NCBI GenBank assembly: GCA_963920575.1
Contig: OY986971.1
Coordinates: forward strand, 15,056,492-15,120,491
From: Narthecium ossifragum
Taxonomy: Eukaryota; Streptophyta; Magnoliopsida; Dioscoreales; Nartheciaceae
Direction of reading: 5' to 3'
DNA: 64,000 nt
Shown: positions 22,492-32,534 of the stretch, piece by piece
Position numbering within the stretch: the stretch's first letter is position 1
Layout of the letters: the number at the start of each line of letters is the position of its first letter
The notes under the pieces: model-generated
The model's input: the letters and a program-made list of their open reading frames with translations, nothing else
Databases searched by the model: none
Told to the model about the DNA's origin: nothing
Program-made: the position numbers and the translations under genes

Positions 22492-23596
22492 TGTTGATCC
22501 TAACCTTATTTTGATGATGCCAACATACATTATATGATAAAATATATGTTTAATATTTATTATCCCTTTAATTCAAAGTCTAAAATTCAATATTTAATGA
22601 GTTTATGTACTGACGGTCGATGTATGGATCGACCATGGGGATGCGACAGTCGATCCATGGATCGACCGCGGATGATGCATCATACTTGACAAAATGAAAT
22701 GTTGGCTTGCGGTCGATCGTTGCATCGACCCTGCGAAGCCATTTTCTTAACAGAGCCTGGCGATCGATGCGACGGTCGATGGATCGGTCGACGCGAGGTT
22801 TGGACTTTGTGTTGTAGGCTCACGGACGATGCGACGGTCGACCGTGGCGGATGTTGGTGAAAAGTAAAGAAGTGACGGTCGATCAGAGCATCAATCTTGG
22901 GAAGCATTTTTCACAACAAAGCCTGACGGACGATACGACGGTCGATGGGTGGATCAACCGTGGGACGCAAAGGCTGAGTTTTTGTACATGACTTTGGATG
23001 TCACGGTCGACCGTGACACTTGACGGACGATGCATGGATCGACCGCTAGCAACGCGCAGAGTAAAAAGCTAGCCGTTGGAGAGTTGCAGAGAGTTGTTTG
23101 AGGTCATCTTTGAGCTGGTTGAAGGCTAGATATAAGTAGTTCTATGTTGTAAACTTGCCATAACCAATATTGATATTATTGAGATCATCTGAGCAAGTCT
23201 TATCAAGAGTTTCTACTTATTATCTTTTGGGCTACAACCTTTGTAAACCTTCTTCAAATGTGAAGAAGTACTTTGAGAGTTATCCAACAGCAAGTGATTG
23301 TGATTGTAAGGTCACCAAGCACCAGGAAGCTTAGAGAAAAAGCTTGTAACAAATTTACAAGTAGCGGAACCTCAAGGAGAGACTTGAGAGAAGTGGACAT
23401 AGACTAAGAATTGGGTCAAACCACTATAAAAATCGGTGTTATCTCTCTATCCCTCTTTCATATATTTCTTGCATGCTTATTTACTTTAGGTTCATTTCAT
23501 CTACAAGTATTTAAGGTGTTAGTCCTCTACTACCTGATTTTTCCATTAATCTAGTTTTTCGAAAAGAGTCCAATTCACCCCCCTCTTGGACCTTCA
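22492..23596 (+). repeat. Copia (Sirevirus-like) 3' LTR (1,105 bp)
   Basis: It begins TGTTGATCC right after the terminal polypurine tract and ends CTTCA, after a C-rich CAATTCACCCCCCTC stretch common at Sirevirus LTR ends. The U3 has a palindrome array at 22613-23045. The Tekay reading frame restarts at 23597, which fixes the right end. The 5' LTR is outside the window. Confidence 0.85.
22613..23137 (+). promoter_or_regulatory. Copia LTR palindrome array and TATA-like box
   Basis: More than ten variants of GGTCGATN...GGATCGACC fill 22613-23045, for example GCGGTCGATCG and GACGGTCGACCGTG. A TATA-like GATATAAGT lies at 23129-23137, about 85 bp after the array. The arrangement mirrors that of F1, F2 and F3 although this is a different superfamily. 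Confidence 0.6.
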
Positions 23597-24950
23597 GGAT
23601 GGAGCTACTGGAAGACTACGACTTTGAGTTGCATTACCATCATGGTAAGGCAAACGTCGTAGCAGACACGCTGAGCAGGCAGGTGAGAGACACAAGAGCA
23701 GCAGTTGCAGGGTTGTCAGCGTGGCAGTGGCAGGCTTTAGAGACAGCGGGCTAGTTGGGGGTCGAGTTTGAGGATCAGGGATCCGATAGCTTTCTCTACA
23801 CAGTGCAGAGTATGCCAGTGGTTCTATCCAGAGTGTTAGAGGCACAGCGTAGTGACGTAGAGCTCGAGGAGTTGCGCACATCGGCAGGCACGGAGGGCGC
23901 CGACGGGGACTTGACAGTATCGTCAGACGGAGGGCTACGGTTCAGAGGCAGAGTAGCGGTTCCAGCAGATCCAGTTCTACGAGACGACGTCCTACGAGAG
24001 TTGTGGATTTGCAGTTCATCCCGGGGGCACCAAGATGTACCAGGACCTGCGGCGACAGTTCTGGTGGTGCGGAATGAAGTGGGTAGTGACGGAGTTCGTA
24101 TCGCGCTACCTTACCTGTCAAAAGGTTAAGGTAGAGCACCAGTAGACTCCGGGGTTACTTCAGCCGCTTCCACTAGCTAAGTGGAAGTGGGAGCACATCA
24201 CGATGGGGACTTCGTGACCGGGCTACCGAGATCTCTTAGGGGGAATGACGCGATTTGGGTCATCGTTGATCGATTGACCAAATCGGCGCACTTCCTGCCT
24301 ATGCAGACGACAGGCTCGACAGACAGGTTGGGCAGTATGTATGTCAGAGAGGTGGTCAGACTACACGGAGTTCCAGTTTCTATTGTGTCAGACCGTGACC
24401 CCAGGTTCACCAGCAGGTTCTGGCGAGGTTTCCAGGAGGCAGTTGGCACACTCCTGACCTTCAGTATGACATTTCATCCACAGACAGACAGGTAGTTAGA
24501 GTGGACGATCCAGATCTTGGAGGACATGCTGAGAGCATGTGTCCTCGACGCCGGAGGCAGCTGGGAGGAGCACGTTCCCCTTGGTGGATTTGTGAGTGAA
24601 GCCTGTCCAACCTCTGTCCAGTCTTGGAGTAGCACCTTTCGAGGCGTTGTATGGTATGTCGTGTCGTTCCCTAGTGTACTGGACAGAGGTTGGACAGGCT
24701 TCACTCACCGGTCCAGACCTCATATGGCGGTCGTCAAAAAGGTTAGTGCAGATCAGAAAGAGACTTCTGACGGCTCAGAGCCCGCAAAAGAGTTATGCAG
24801 GTCAGAGGCAACGAACATTAGAGTTTGCAGTCGGCGACAGGGTGTTCTTGCGAGCATCGCCGTACAGAGGGTCCGTCAGGTTTGGCAAAGGTGGCAAGTT
24901 GGCGCCGAGGTTCGTCGAGCCGTTTGAGATCCTAGAGAGGATCAGCAAGG
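23597..24950 (+). pseudogene. Tekay/Del chromovirus RNase H-integrase remnant
   Basis: Broken frames give RNase H end MELLEDYDFELHYHHGKANV and ADTLSRQ, an integrase zinc-finger region, then the integrase core [20 protein letters not shown] and [27 protein letters not shown], and a C-terminal VGDRVFLRASPYRG and GKGGKLAPRFVEPFEILERI. Two extra Gs near 24206 shift the frame at the first catalytic Asp region. Stops occur at 23752 and after DRQ near 24495. A 30-bp inverted insertion sits at 24592. The 5' half lies beyond the copia insertion and the 3' end is replaced by F3 leader at about 24953. No LTR is attached. It would have integrated cDNA into chromatin; it is now inactive. Confidence 0.88.
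24592..24708. repeat. Perfect 30-bp inverted repeat in Tekay integrase
   Basis: Arms 24592-24621 and 24679-24708 are exact reverse complements around a 57-nt loop. The right arm encodes the normal integrase segment YWTEVGQASLT. The left arm takes the place where this family normally has the AYNNSYHSSIG-type segment. The left arm is therefore a templated inverted insertion. Confidence 0.85.
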
Positions 24951-25062
24951 TAACTTTGTTCCCTTTTCTTTGGATTTTTATTTCTTTTTCCTTAGTTTTC
25001 GTTATTTTCTTTTTAGTTTTATTTTAATTTTTAGTTTTATTTTTACTTGCTGAAAAAAAAGG

Positions 25063-25481
25063 ATGGAAAATGAACTATATCAAGACTATTTGAGATCATG
25101 TTCTATAAAGTCGAGAGATGGAATGTTTCAAACAACAGTTCGTAAGAAAAGTATATACGAATTGAGCTTGGAGAATAGAACGAGTCATATTTCTGTCAAT
25201 GAGTATCTTCCTAATTATATGATTAACGCATTGAAAAGAAAGATTTCATCCTTTGCACAAAAGGATGATGAGACATTACGTGATGCATAGCAGCGATTTA
25301 AAAGCTTAATAGTTTCATACCCTAACCATGGTTATGCTTATTAGCGTTTAGTTAGTTATTTTTATTATGGATTATTTGAGCATGAACGTCAAATTCTTGA
25401 AACAAGATGCAAGGGTGAGTTTTTGCAGATTGATCCTGATGAAAGGCTCAATGTGTTGCAGATAGAATTTGGCTTATGATG
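25063..25481 (+). pseudogene. F3 gag, N-terminal and core part
   Basis: ATG 25063 begins MENELYQDYLRSC. The frame continues past stops at 25288 and 25342, both likely former Trp codons, with gag-core similarity (DDETLRDA..QRFKSLIVSYPNHGY, then LVSYFYYGLFEHERQIL). It ends near 25480 in double stops. The LRDA.QRF and SYFYYGL spacing matches the ESLHEYWERF and YFYEGL region of F1. Short and decayed. Confidence 0.65.
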
Positions 25482-25905
25482 ATTATGTGCATGATACTTA
25501 TGTTGCTACTTCCCATGATGTGAATGTTGATGGGCCTAACACGTATGATGCATGTGTCGATGACTTTAGTGCTTGTGATGCTTACATCCATGATTTTAAT
25601 GCTTATGGTGCACATGCTCAAGATGTTGTGCTAGCGTGCATGTTCAAAATTCTAGTCCTATTGATGCACAAGCTATTGATTCTAATGTGTGTGATGCATA
25701 TGCACATGATTTTAGCACTCATACCCATGTTCATGATACTAACATTCACTATGCCTATGCTCATGATTCCAATGTTAGTAATGCACATGTTCATGCCTCT
25801 GATGCTGAAGATGCACATGTTTCTGCTCAACTTTCTATGGCAGAGATTTTGAACTTACTTAAGGAGGCTAAAACCAAGCCTAATTTTGACTCTTTCATTA
25901 TGTAG
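25482..25905 (+). repeat. Asp/His-rich degenerate coding repeat in F3
   Basis: Units of about 24-36 bp around GATGCATATGCACATGATTT encode DAYxHDF/HDxN-type repeats, first in the frame 25475-25625 and then, after a frameshift near 25625, in the frame 25636-25905. The product would be extremely rich in Asp, His, Ala and Tyr. It lies where F1 has the zinc knuckle and protease. Alternatively it is a simple expanded repeat with no function. Confidence 0.6.
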
Positions 25906-25911
25906 TTACTT

Positions 25912-26493
25912 ATGAGGGACGAGGAGAAGACACGTCAACTATGCGAGGTAATCACATCTTTCAGCGTGCACGAACTCGGAGGGACACATAAATTGGAAGA
26001 AGACGAAGTACTCCAGTACGGGCCGGACAATAGTGTGGAAGATCCGGATGACTACCAAGACCACCAGAACCATGTATTCGCTGAACCTCCATCGGCTGAA
26101 CTTCAAGTCATTGCTTCTAAGCCGCGAGGTATATTTCCAGTGTTTATTTCATCTCCTTGGATAGTTAGGAAGAACATGACCTTGATAGATACTTTTAAAC
26201 TTTGACGGATTTATTTCAGATTTTGTGATCTAACCATCCTTGATCACGAGCACAATGATAATACATATTTCTATTTGAGAGATCCAGTTATCTTGTTTAT
26301 TGGTGTTAGAATGCAAAAGCTAGTTCTCCCACTTGTAATGTGCCACTTGGATTCACATGGTGAATTACCCTTAGTGATACTACTAGGGTTAACCTTTCAG
26401 ATCATGGCACTTACTGATTTTGCATATCATCGTGCTAGGGCACGGCCGCCAAGGGTGCGGTTAAAAATCCTTGTCTTATATATAGTAGTTTAG
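25912..26493 (+). pseudogene. F3 X region (shared with F1), broken
   Basis: After a short charged lead-in (MRDEEKTRQLCEVI), the frame gives EPPSAELQVI, GIFPVFISSPWIVRKNMTLID, stop, IYFRFCDLTILD, YFYLRDPVILFIGV and CHLDSHGELPLVILLGL. These align block by block with the C-terminal region of the F1 polyprotein (EPPSAEVESI, GIFPVTISSSLVVKKEMTLVD, IYFRSCDLDILD, YFSLRDLVILFTSV). One stop (near 26203) interrupts it. I recognise no known domain. It is not an RT, RNase H or integrase. Confidence 0.65.
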
Positions 26494-27650
26494 TTTCCTC
26501 AATTCGTTTTCTTGTATGCTTGAGAATGCTTGAGTTGTTTTTATATTGTGTGCTTGCATGTTTGCTTTTGTTTTCGGTTTATTTTGCTTTTGCTTTTAGG
26601 TGCTCGAGCAGTCCCTGCCTTCCGTTGGAGATGTTGGCCAACCATCATTGGGATGGAGATTTCGACCTCCATGATGAGCTTTGAGGAGATAATCGCTTAT
26701 TCTATCAGGTGGCCTCGCTCTTATTTGGATTTCCTATTCTTATTTATGCTATATATGAAAATTCAGCCAACACCCTTCTGCTTATTTATATGATTAGCAC
26801 ACATTGGCGACAATGTGAATTTCAGGTTGGGGGGTGTAGGCATACATGATCTCATGCATGCTATCTTATTGAGTTTAATAGTGTTGAATTGATTATGTTA
26901 CTAGAAATTGTACATGAGCTGAAATTTTTATACTTATTATATATGTTGCTTTCATATGGATTGGCGTATATATTGATTGCATGCGTGATAACCTGAAGGT
27001 AGAACATCATGTGATTCACACACGAGCACTTTATGTATAGTGGTAATTATACTCACCAGAGGAATGAGCATACTATTGTTAATCTAGACCATGATTTCAG
27101 CATTAGCTAGTGTTGAGTATTGCATGGAGAGAGACAAAAAAAAAAAGAAGAAGAAAAGGTTTTGGAGCTTGATAAAGCTGTGCCTAAACAACTATTAAGT
27201 GATCTATTGAGTAACCTGGTGTTCTTGCCTCAGGAAGCGGGGAGCTCGCGTAAAAAGGTAGAACCACTTATAGCTATATAAAAAAAAAACTATTAAGTGT
27301 TTTGCTAAGTAACCCGGTCTCTGCGCCTCAAGAAGCGGAGAGTGCTCGCGTAAAAAGGCAAAGTGTCTGATAGTTGAAAAGAAAAAGAGAAAGAAAGAGC
27401 ATGTTGTACTCAAAGTGCGAGGGTTGGATAATTGGTCATGAAGATAGTAGTGTGTTTGGTAGGTAGAAGTTGTTTCTGTACGTAACATTTATTTGTCACG
27501 GCACATGTGTTCTTCTGGATGGTGATTAGCATGTTTGATGTGTAGAAGTTGATTTCATGTGTTGGTAGTATGTGTATGAGTATAAGAAGTTTTCATGCTA
27601 TGTAGTGTATAGAACACTATTGATTTGATAAAGCAGAATTTTTATCATGC
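26494..27650 (+). other. F3 noncoding 3' interior
   Basis: No gene is seen. Landmarks: a pyrimidine tract ending GCTTTTAGGTG (about 26560-26602), hairpin 2 with loop GCGA (26801-26816), the G-rich tract GGTTGGGGGGTG (about 26824), a purine tract (27134-27155) and the duplicated module (27187-27378). From the G-rich tract onward it resembles F2, whereas the X region resembles F1, so F3 looks mosaic. Confidence 0.65.
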
Positions 27651-27655
27651 ATCTC

Positions 27656-29257
27656 TGATGAGTGCATGAAAGTGCACTCTAAATAGCCTTATAACCATCT
27701 CAATTGCTAGATTATTATCTTTAATCACCATCTTTATTCCTATTTTTATATCTATATGTTGCTTCACATAGTTGTTTGGAAAATGCAGAAGAAAGGAGAA
27801 AAGAAGCTGAAAAGAGTGCATGGATCAACTTTAAAGATTAATCTGTACCTGAACATAAAGAATCAGCTTATGTGCCATATATGGTTGGAAAGCTCTTGAA
27901 GTCTAGATTCTGGAGAATTTTACGGTTCGTGATTCCGAGTTTCCTAGAGGAAGTTACGGCAATTTTAGTACCGATGGCACAGTCTGAATGGCAGCACAGT
28001 AAATAAGCTGGAAGTCCGATCGATCTCTCCATCCCTCCAAAGGGGTCCGATCGATCCGACACCAATGGTCCGATCGATCGGACTCGGAAAAAGTCAAAAA
28101 CAGCGGATTTTTACTCAACCGATCGATCCAACACTCATAATTCGATCGATCGGACTTGGGAATTAAAGGGTGACAGAACGTATGCTTTTTAGAGGAACAC
28201 AATTCGATCGATCGGACCATCGATCGAACTCGGGAAGAGCCAGAGATGAAGAATTTTTACGAAGTCGATCGATCCGACTCCATTAGTCCGATCGATCGGG
28301 CTCGGGCGTAAATAGAAGTGGGAGATCTCAATGAGACCAATCGATCCAACATCCCGAGGAGGATCGATCGGACGTTTCCAGTGAATTAAATCAACGGTTT
28401 TGATTTAACCCGAGTTTAGGCCTATAAATAGGATACTTAGGGTTATCAAAGGGGGACTTTTGTAGGACTTTTTGGCAGCGTTTGGAGGCGAGGAGAAGGG
28501 TTCCAGGCTTGGTTTTCTTTTCTTATTTCTTCTTTATTTCTTCATTAGTTTTGTTGCCCTCATGGTGAACATGAGTGGCTAGTTTCTTTTCTAAGGTACC
28601 GATGTAGCCCTAACTGAATCATTCTATGTTATTGGATCATGATTATTTTATCAGTTTATTTTCCTTGTTTCATTCATTATTATAACTGAGATCTTAAATA
28701 CCTTTATCTGGCCAATAGAAGTATTATAGATTGTTGTATGTGAGATTGGGCGAGGGTTCATTCCCTAATCTTGCAGGATCTATGAATGAATGAGTTTATG
28801 TCGAGGCCGGGTTCAAGCTAAGAGTATTCTTGGATCATAATTGTTCTTCAGAGCTTAATGGATTCTTGGTTAACACTTAGTTATGGGTTCATTAGCTAGG
28901 GTTAACTGAGGGTACATGGTGAAGACCGCGGCCGAACGGATCATCATACTGGAAGAACGAGCCCTTGGAATTAAACTGAGATCTTGATTGATTCAATGCA
29001 TAGAATGAGGATGTTATGGTGAAATCGGAACCTTAGTATTTATCCATCATATTTCCATCGTTTTCTTATTTCGTTATTAGATCTTCTATTCTCAATACCT
29101 CATATCTCTTATTTTCCCTTCCTTATTTTCTTTCTTTTCTGTTCTTTAGCGCTTTACTCTAATAATCTCTACAAATCTCTGTGGGTACGATACTCGTCTT
29201 GCTACTATACTGATTGCACCGATTCGTATACTTGCGAGATATAAAATTTATTCATCA
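27656..29257 (+). repeat. F2 5' LTR (1,602 bp)
   Basis: It starts TGATGAGTGCATG and ends TTTATTCATCA. U3 holds the block conserved among these families (about 27865-28010), then the palindrome array, then a TATA box. R-U5 is T-rich and noncoding. Confidence 0.95.
28018..28440 (+). promoter_or_regulatory. F2 U3 palindrome array and TATA box
   Basis: About eleven GATCGATC cores lie in 28018-28371, several extended to the 16-bp palindrome GTCCGATCGATCGGAC. CCTATAAATA follows at 28431-28440. The copy in the 3' LTR spans about 33269-33680. Near identity of the two LTRs keeps the array intact in both. Confidence 0.75.
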
Positions 29258-29263
29258 AGTTTT

Positions 29264-29281
29264 TGGCGCCGTTGCCGGGGA
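29264..29281 (+). other. F2 primer-binding site, tRNA-Asp
   Basis: TGGCGCCGTTGCCGGGGA is a perfect 18-nt complement to the 3' end of plant tRNA-Asp. It starts seven bases after the LTR. Confidence 0.93.
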
Positions 29282-29306
29282 TTTGATTAGAATTTATTTG
29301 TAGTGA

Positions 29307-30281
29307 ATGCAAGGTCGCCGATCACGGAAAGAAAAGTTGTTGCCCTTGAACGATAAAGTAGATCAAATTGGTTGGAAGAAGAAATCGAACAAAGACAGCC
29401 TGCCCACATCAGATTTAGGAGTTCAAGAGGAGGAACAAGAGGAGATGGCGCTTAATAACAATTTACGTCCTTTGGAGGAGTACGCGAGGCCAACTATTTC
29501 TACCTCACCTTCGTGCATTGCGTTACCTGCAGAGGCTAGAAATTATGAACTTAAAAATCTACATTTTTCTATGCTTCCTGAATTTCATGGTTTACCTTCT
29601 GAGGATGCACTAACTTTTGTGAAAGATTATTATGCTACTATTCAGACTTTTCCTCTAGGTGGCATTACTGAAGATCAATTGAGGATGCATTGTTTTCCTT
29701 ACACCTTGAAGGATAAAGCGAAGAGATGGTTGATGTCGTTGCCTCCTGGATCACTAACTACTTGGGATGCAATTTATAATAAGTTTGTTAGCAAATTTTA
29801 TTCTCATGCCATGACTACTAACTTGAGAAGACAAATTCCAAATTTTCAGCAAGCTGATGGAGAACCATTCCATGAAGCATGGGATAGATTTAAAATGCTT
29901 TTGATGCAATGTCCACATCATAATTATTCTTTAGAAAATCAGATGCAATATTTTTATGATGGACTAAATCTTTCTTGTCAGACTATGGCAGATAATGCTG
30001 CAGGTGGAGCGATGTTCAAAAGGACACTACCAGAGGCGTACGAAATTTATGAGATGCTAGGATCAAACTCGCAGCAGAGAGACACGAGGAATAAGGCGAG
30101 AGGCATCTATGAGCTTAACCAGAATGACGATTTGGCAAGGCAAATCGCAGCCCTCAACAAGAAGATGGACGCGATGATGTCCACACAAGCAAAACCGGTT
30201 GAGGTTTGTTCAATTTGCAATATTGTTGGTCATAGGTTTGATTCATGTCCTTCTGGTAGTGAATTTCCTGAATATGTGTAA
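29307..30281 (+). CDS. gag: F2 gag protein
   Basis: A 324-codon frame from ATG 29307, the first ATG after the primer-binding site. It has a basic N-terminus (MQGRRSRKEK), a retrotransposon-gag core at residues of about 85-230 (LPEFHGLPSEDALTFVKDYY, KDKAKRWLMSLPPGSLTTWD, GEPFHEAWDRFKMLLMQCPHH, YFYDGLN) and a complete CCHC zinc knuckle near residue 300 (CSICNIVGHRFDSC). It would form the particle shell and bind element RNA. It stops at TAA 30279, where the related F2d copy has CAA, so the stop is probably a recent mutation rather than a designed gag terminator. Programmed readthrough cannot be excluded from sequence alone. Confidence 0.88.
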   Translation: MQGRRSRKEKLLPLNDKVDQIGWKKKSNKDSLPTSDLGVQEEEQEEMALNNNLRPLEEYARPTISTSPSCIALPAEARNYELKNLHFSMLPEFHGLPSEDALTFVKDYYATIQTFPLGGITEDQLRMHCFPYTLKDKAKRWLMSLPPGSLTTWDAIYNKFVSKFYSHAMTTNLRRQIPNFQQADGEPFHEAWDRFKMLLMQCPHHNYSLENQMQYFYDGLNLSCQTMADNAAGGAMFKRTLPEAYEIYEMLGSNSQQRDTRNKARGIYELNQNDDLARQIAALNKKMDAMMSTQAKPVEVCSICNIVGHRFDSCPSGSEFPEYV

Positions 30282-31703
30282 GAACAAGCTAATTTGATGA
30301 ATGCTTATAATCCAAGACCAAGATTTGACCCTTATGCAAATACTTACAATCCAGGTTGGAGGGAGCATCCGAATTTTTCATGGAAAAATAATGCTAATGC
30401 AAGTATGCCTTCTGCTAATCAGTCTAACCCACCTGTTAAGTCGTCTTTGGAAGCGACTATGTTAGCTTTTATGCAGAAAATAGACTCAATGATGGAACAA
30501 CAAGATTCGGCCATTGCTCGACATGATGTAGAATTGAAGAATGTTGCAGCATCTATTGGGAAGTTGGAAGTTCAAGTGGGACAGCTTGCAGATGCTGTAC
30601 GAGCCCATGTTCCAGGAAGATTTCCAAGTCAACCAGAGCAAGCCAATGCAGTTACTAGTCTTCGTTCAGGTAAGATTATTGATAATAAGATTAATGCTGA
30701 AGTTATTGATGAGTTAAATGATGATGCAAGTGAGGAAGTTGAAAAGGAGGAACGCTCGAAAAGGCCACCATCGGCCACATCTGCTTTTGATCATGAAAAG
30801 AGAGCAAATTCAGTTCCGGAGGTTCATCACAACTCTCCTCCACCATATGTGCCGCCGATTCCGTTTCCAGGCCGCCTGAAGAAAGCCCAAATGGATAAGT
30901 CATATTATGAAATTTATGATATTCTATCTAAGGTTAATGTGAACTTACCATTGCTTGATGTGATTAGGAAAATACCAGCCTTTCCAAAGTTCTTCAAGGA
31001 ACTACGTACTTCTAAACGTAAGTATGAACCTCATGAAAAGGTGATGGTTTCAGAGACGGCAAGCGCGGTTCTACAAAGGAAGCTTCCACCCAAGCTTAAG
31101 GATCCAGGGAGTTTTAATATTAATATTACTGTTGGGGATACAAAAATAGGGGAGGCAATGCTTGACTTAGGAGCTAGTGTTAATTTGATGCCTTACTCTG
31201 TTTTCCTTCAGCTAGGTGTTGGTAAATTAAAACCTACTACGATGTCTCTACAACTTGCAGATCGTTCAATTAAATATCCATTAGGCATTGTAGAAGACAT
31301 CTTAGTACAAGTTGATAAGTTAATTATCCCTGCTGATTTTGTGATATTGGATATGGATGATGCACCATTGAATGATAGAAAATTGCCTATTTTGTTGGGA
31401 CGCCCATTTATGGCTACAGCTGATACTATGATTAATGTGAAGGATGGTAAGCTAAGCATGACAGTTTTAGGTGAAACTGTTGAATTTAAAGTGTTTGAGT
31501 CTATGTCATGTTCTTCAAACTCTTTTGATTGCTTCTCAATAAATGCTGTAGATTCATTGGTGTTCTCAAATTTCAAGCAGGAGCAAGTGAAGACTACATT
31601 GAAAGCGGATTTGAAGATGGTGAAGGATGACTTGCACAGTTATAAGAGAGCAAAGGAGGTCTTCGCACCGCTTGAAGCATTACAGCCATACGAACCTGGC
31701 TGA
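30282..31703 (+). CDS. F2 aspartic protease region, in frame with gag
   Basis: The gag frame continues past the TAA at 30279. The first ATG in it is at 30294, giving 469 codons. It contains the NTYNPGWREHPNFSW segment, a predicted helical stretch with repeated QDSAIARHD, Pro-rich PPPYVPPIPFPGRLKK, and a retropepsin-like fold with LDLGASVNLMP (near residue 290), QLADRSIKYPLGIVEDILVQ and LPILLGRPFMATA. The active site reads DLGA rather than the usual D(S/T)GA, a form common in plant Tat/Athila-type proteases. After the protease come about 100 residues of unknown role ending KEVFAPLEALQPYEPG. No RT follows. It would mature gag in particles, but as it stands it needs readthrough or its own start. 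Confidence 0.85.
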   Translation, partial: EQANLMNAYNPRPRFDPYANTYNPGWREHPNFSWKNNANASMPSANQSNPPVKSSLEATMLAFMQKIDSMMEQQDSAIARHDVELKNVAASIGKLEVQVGQLADAVRAHVPGRFPSQPEQANAVTSLRSGKIIDNKINAEVIDELNDDASEEVEKEERSKRPPSATSAFDHEKRANSVPEVHHNSPPPYVPPIPFPGRLKKAQMDKSYYEIYDILSKVNVNLPLLDVIRKIPAFPKFFKELRTSKRKYEPHEKVMVSETASAVLQRKLPPKLKDPGSFNINITVGDTKIGEAMLDLGASVNLMPYSVFLQLGVGKLKPTTMSLQLADRSIKYPLGIVEDILVQVDKLIIPADFVILDMDDAPLNDRKLPILLGRPFMATADTMINVKDGKLSMTVLGETVEFKVFESMSCSSNSFDCFSINAVDSLVFSNFKQEQVKTTLKADLKMVKDDLHSYKRAKEVFAPLEALQPYEPG

Positions 31704-31752
31704 ATCTTGAGGCTTTGCAGTACGTCTTGCCTAGACGTTAAATAAAGCGCTG

Positions 31753-31770
31753 GGTGGGAGGCAACCCACC
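31753..31770 (+). other. Hairpin 1 (loop AGGCAA) in F2
   Basis: Stem GGTGGG/CCCACC around loop AGGCAA, 50 nt after the protease stop and preceded by AAATAAAGCGCTG. The F2d copy is 55453-55470 (minus). Against F1 the two outer pairs differ on both sides (C-G to G-C and T-A to G-C), which is compensatory. Confidence 0.78.
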
Positions 31771-32343
31771 AAGGTAACCTGTTTTCAATTTTAAGTTTTA
31801 GTTTTCAGTCTTATGTTTCTCTTTTATTTTGTTTCAGGTTTTCAGCCACCCTGAGGATCCTTGAGGAGATGTTCGCTATTCTATCAGGTGGCCTCTTTCT
31901 TATTTACAGTATCTTGTCTCTTCCTTCTCTGGAAATTTTTGGATTGCCACCTCCTACATATTTTTATTGGATAAATGCACACATTGAGGACAATGTTGAT
32001 TTCAGGTTGGGGGGTGTAGACATTCATTGAGTATTGCATGCTACCTTGTGGGTATAATAGTGTTAAATTGTACATGAGCTGAAATTTTTATACATATTAT
32101 ACATGTTGCTTCCATATGAATTGGCCTATACATGGATTGCATGCATGATAACCTGAAGGTATAACATCATGTGATCCACACACGAACACTTTATGTGCAG
32201 CGGTAATTATACTCACTAGAGGAATGAGCATGCTATTGTTAATCTAGACCATGATTTCAGCATTAGCTAGTGTTGAGTATTGCATGCAGAGAAAAAAAAA
32301 AAGAGAGAGAAAAAAGTTCTGGAGCTTGATAAAGCTGTGCCTA

Positions 32344-32534
32344 AACAACTATTAAGTGATCTACTGAGTAACCGGGTATTCTTGCCTCAGGAAGCGGGGA
32401 GCTCGCGTAAAAAGGTAGAACCACTTATAGCTATAAAAAAAAAAACTATTAAGTGTTTTGCTAAGTAACCGGGTCTCTGCGCCTCAAGAAGCGGAGAGTG
32501 CTTGCGTAAAAAGGCAAAATGTCTGATAGTTGAA
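32344..32534 (+). repeat. Duplicated module of about 95 bp in F2 3' interior
   Basis: Two tandem diverged units share CTATTAAGTG, GTAACCGGGT, CCTCA(G/A)GAAGCGG and GCGTAAAAAGG. The same pair is in F3 (27187-27378) and F2d (about 54690-54885, minus). A related pair with GTAACCAGGC and ACGTAAAACGG lies in family G at 63880-64000 (minus). Function is unknown. Confidence 0.7.

Larger units (their letters stand above)
8945..23596 (+). mobile_element. Sirevirus-like Ty1/copia element, nested host, 5' part outside window
   Basis: Ordered remains are RT (8945-9761), RNase H (17629-18018), env-like ORF (18479-18509 plus 20733-21940), several polypurine tracts and a 3' LTR (22492-23596). The env-like ORF after pol and repeated GATGATGCCAAAGGGGG-type tracts are Sirevirus features. 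It is interrupted by the Helitrons, F1 and solo LTR T1. Its right flank continues a Tekay RNase H reading frame, so the copia inserted into a chromovirus. The putative duplication GGATG at 23597-23601 cannot be confirmed because the left end is outside the window. Confidence 0.8.

Noticed and set aside
28018..28371. Regularly spaced palindromes that could be read as a CRISPR array
   Set aside because: Repeats are 8-16 bp, spacing is irregular, there are no cas genes, and the array lies in plant LTR U3 regions.
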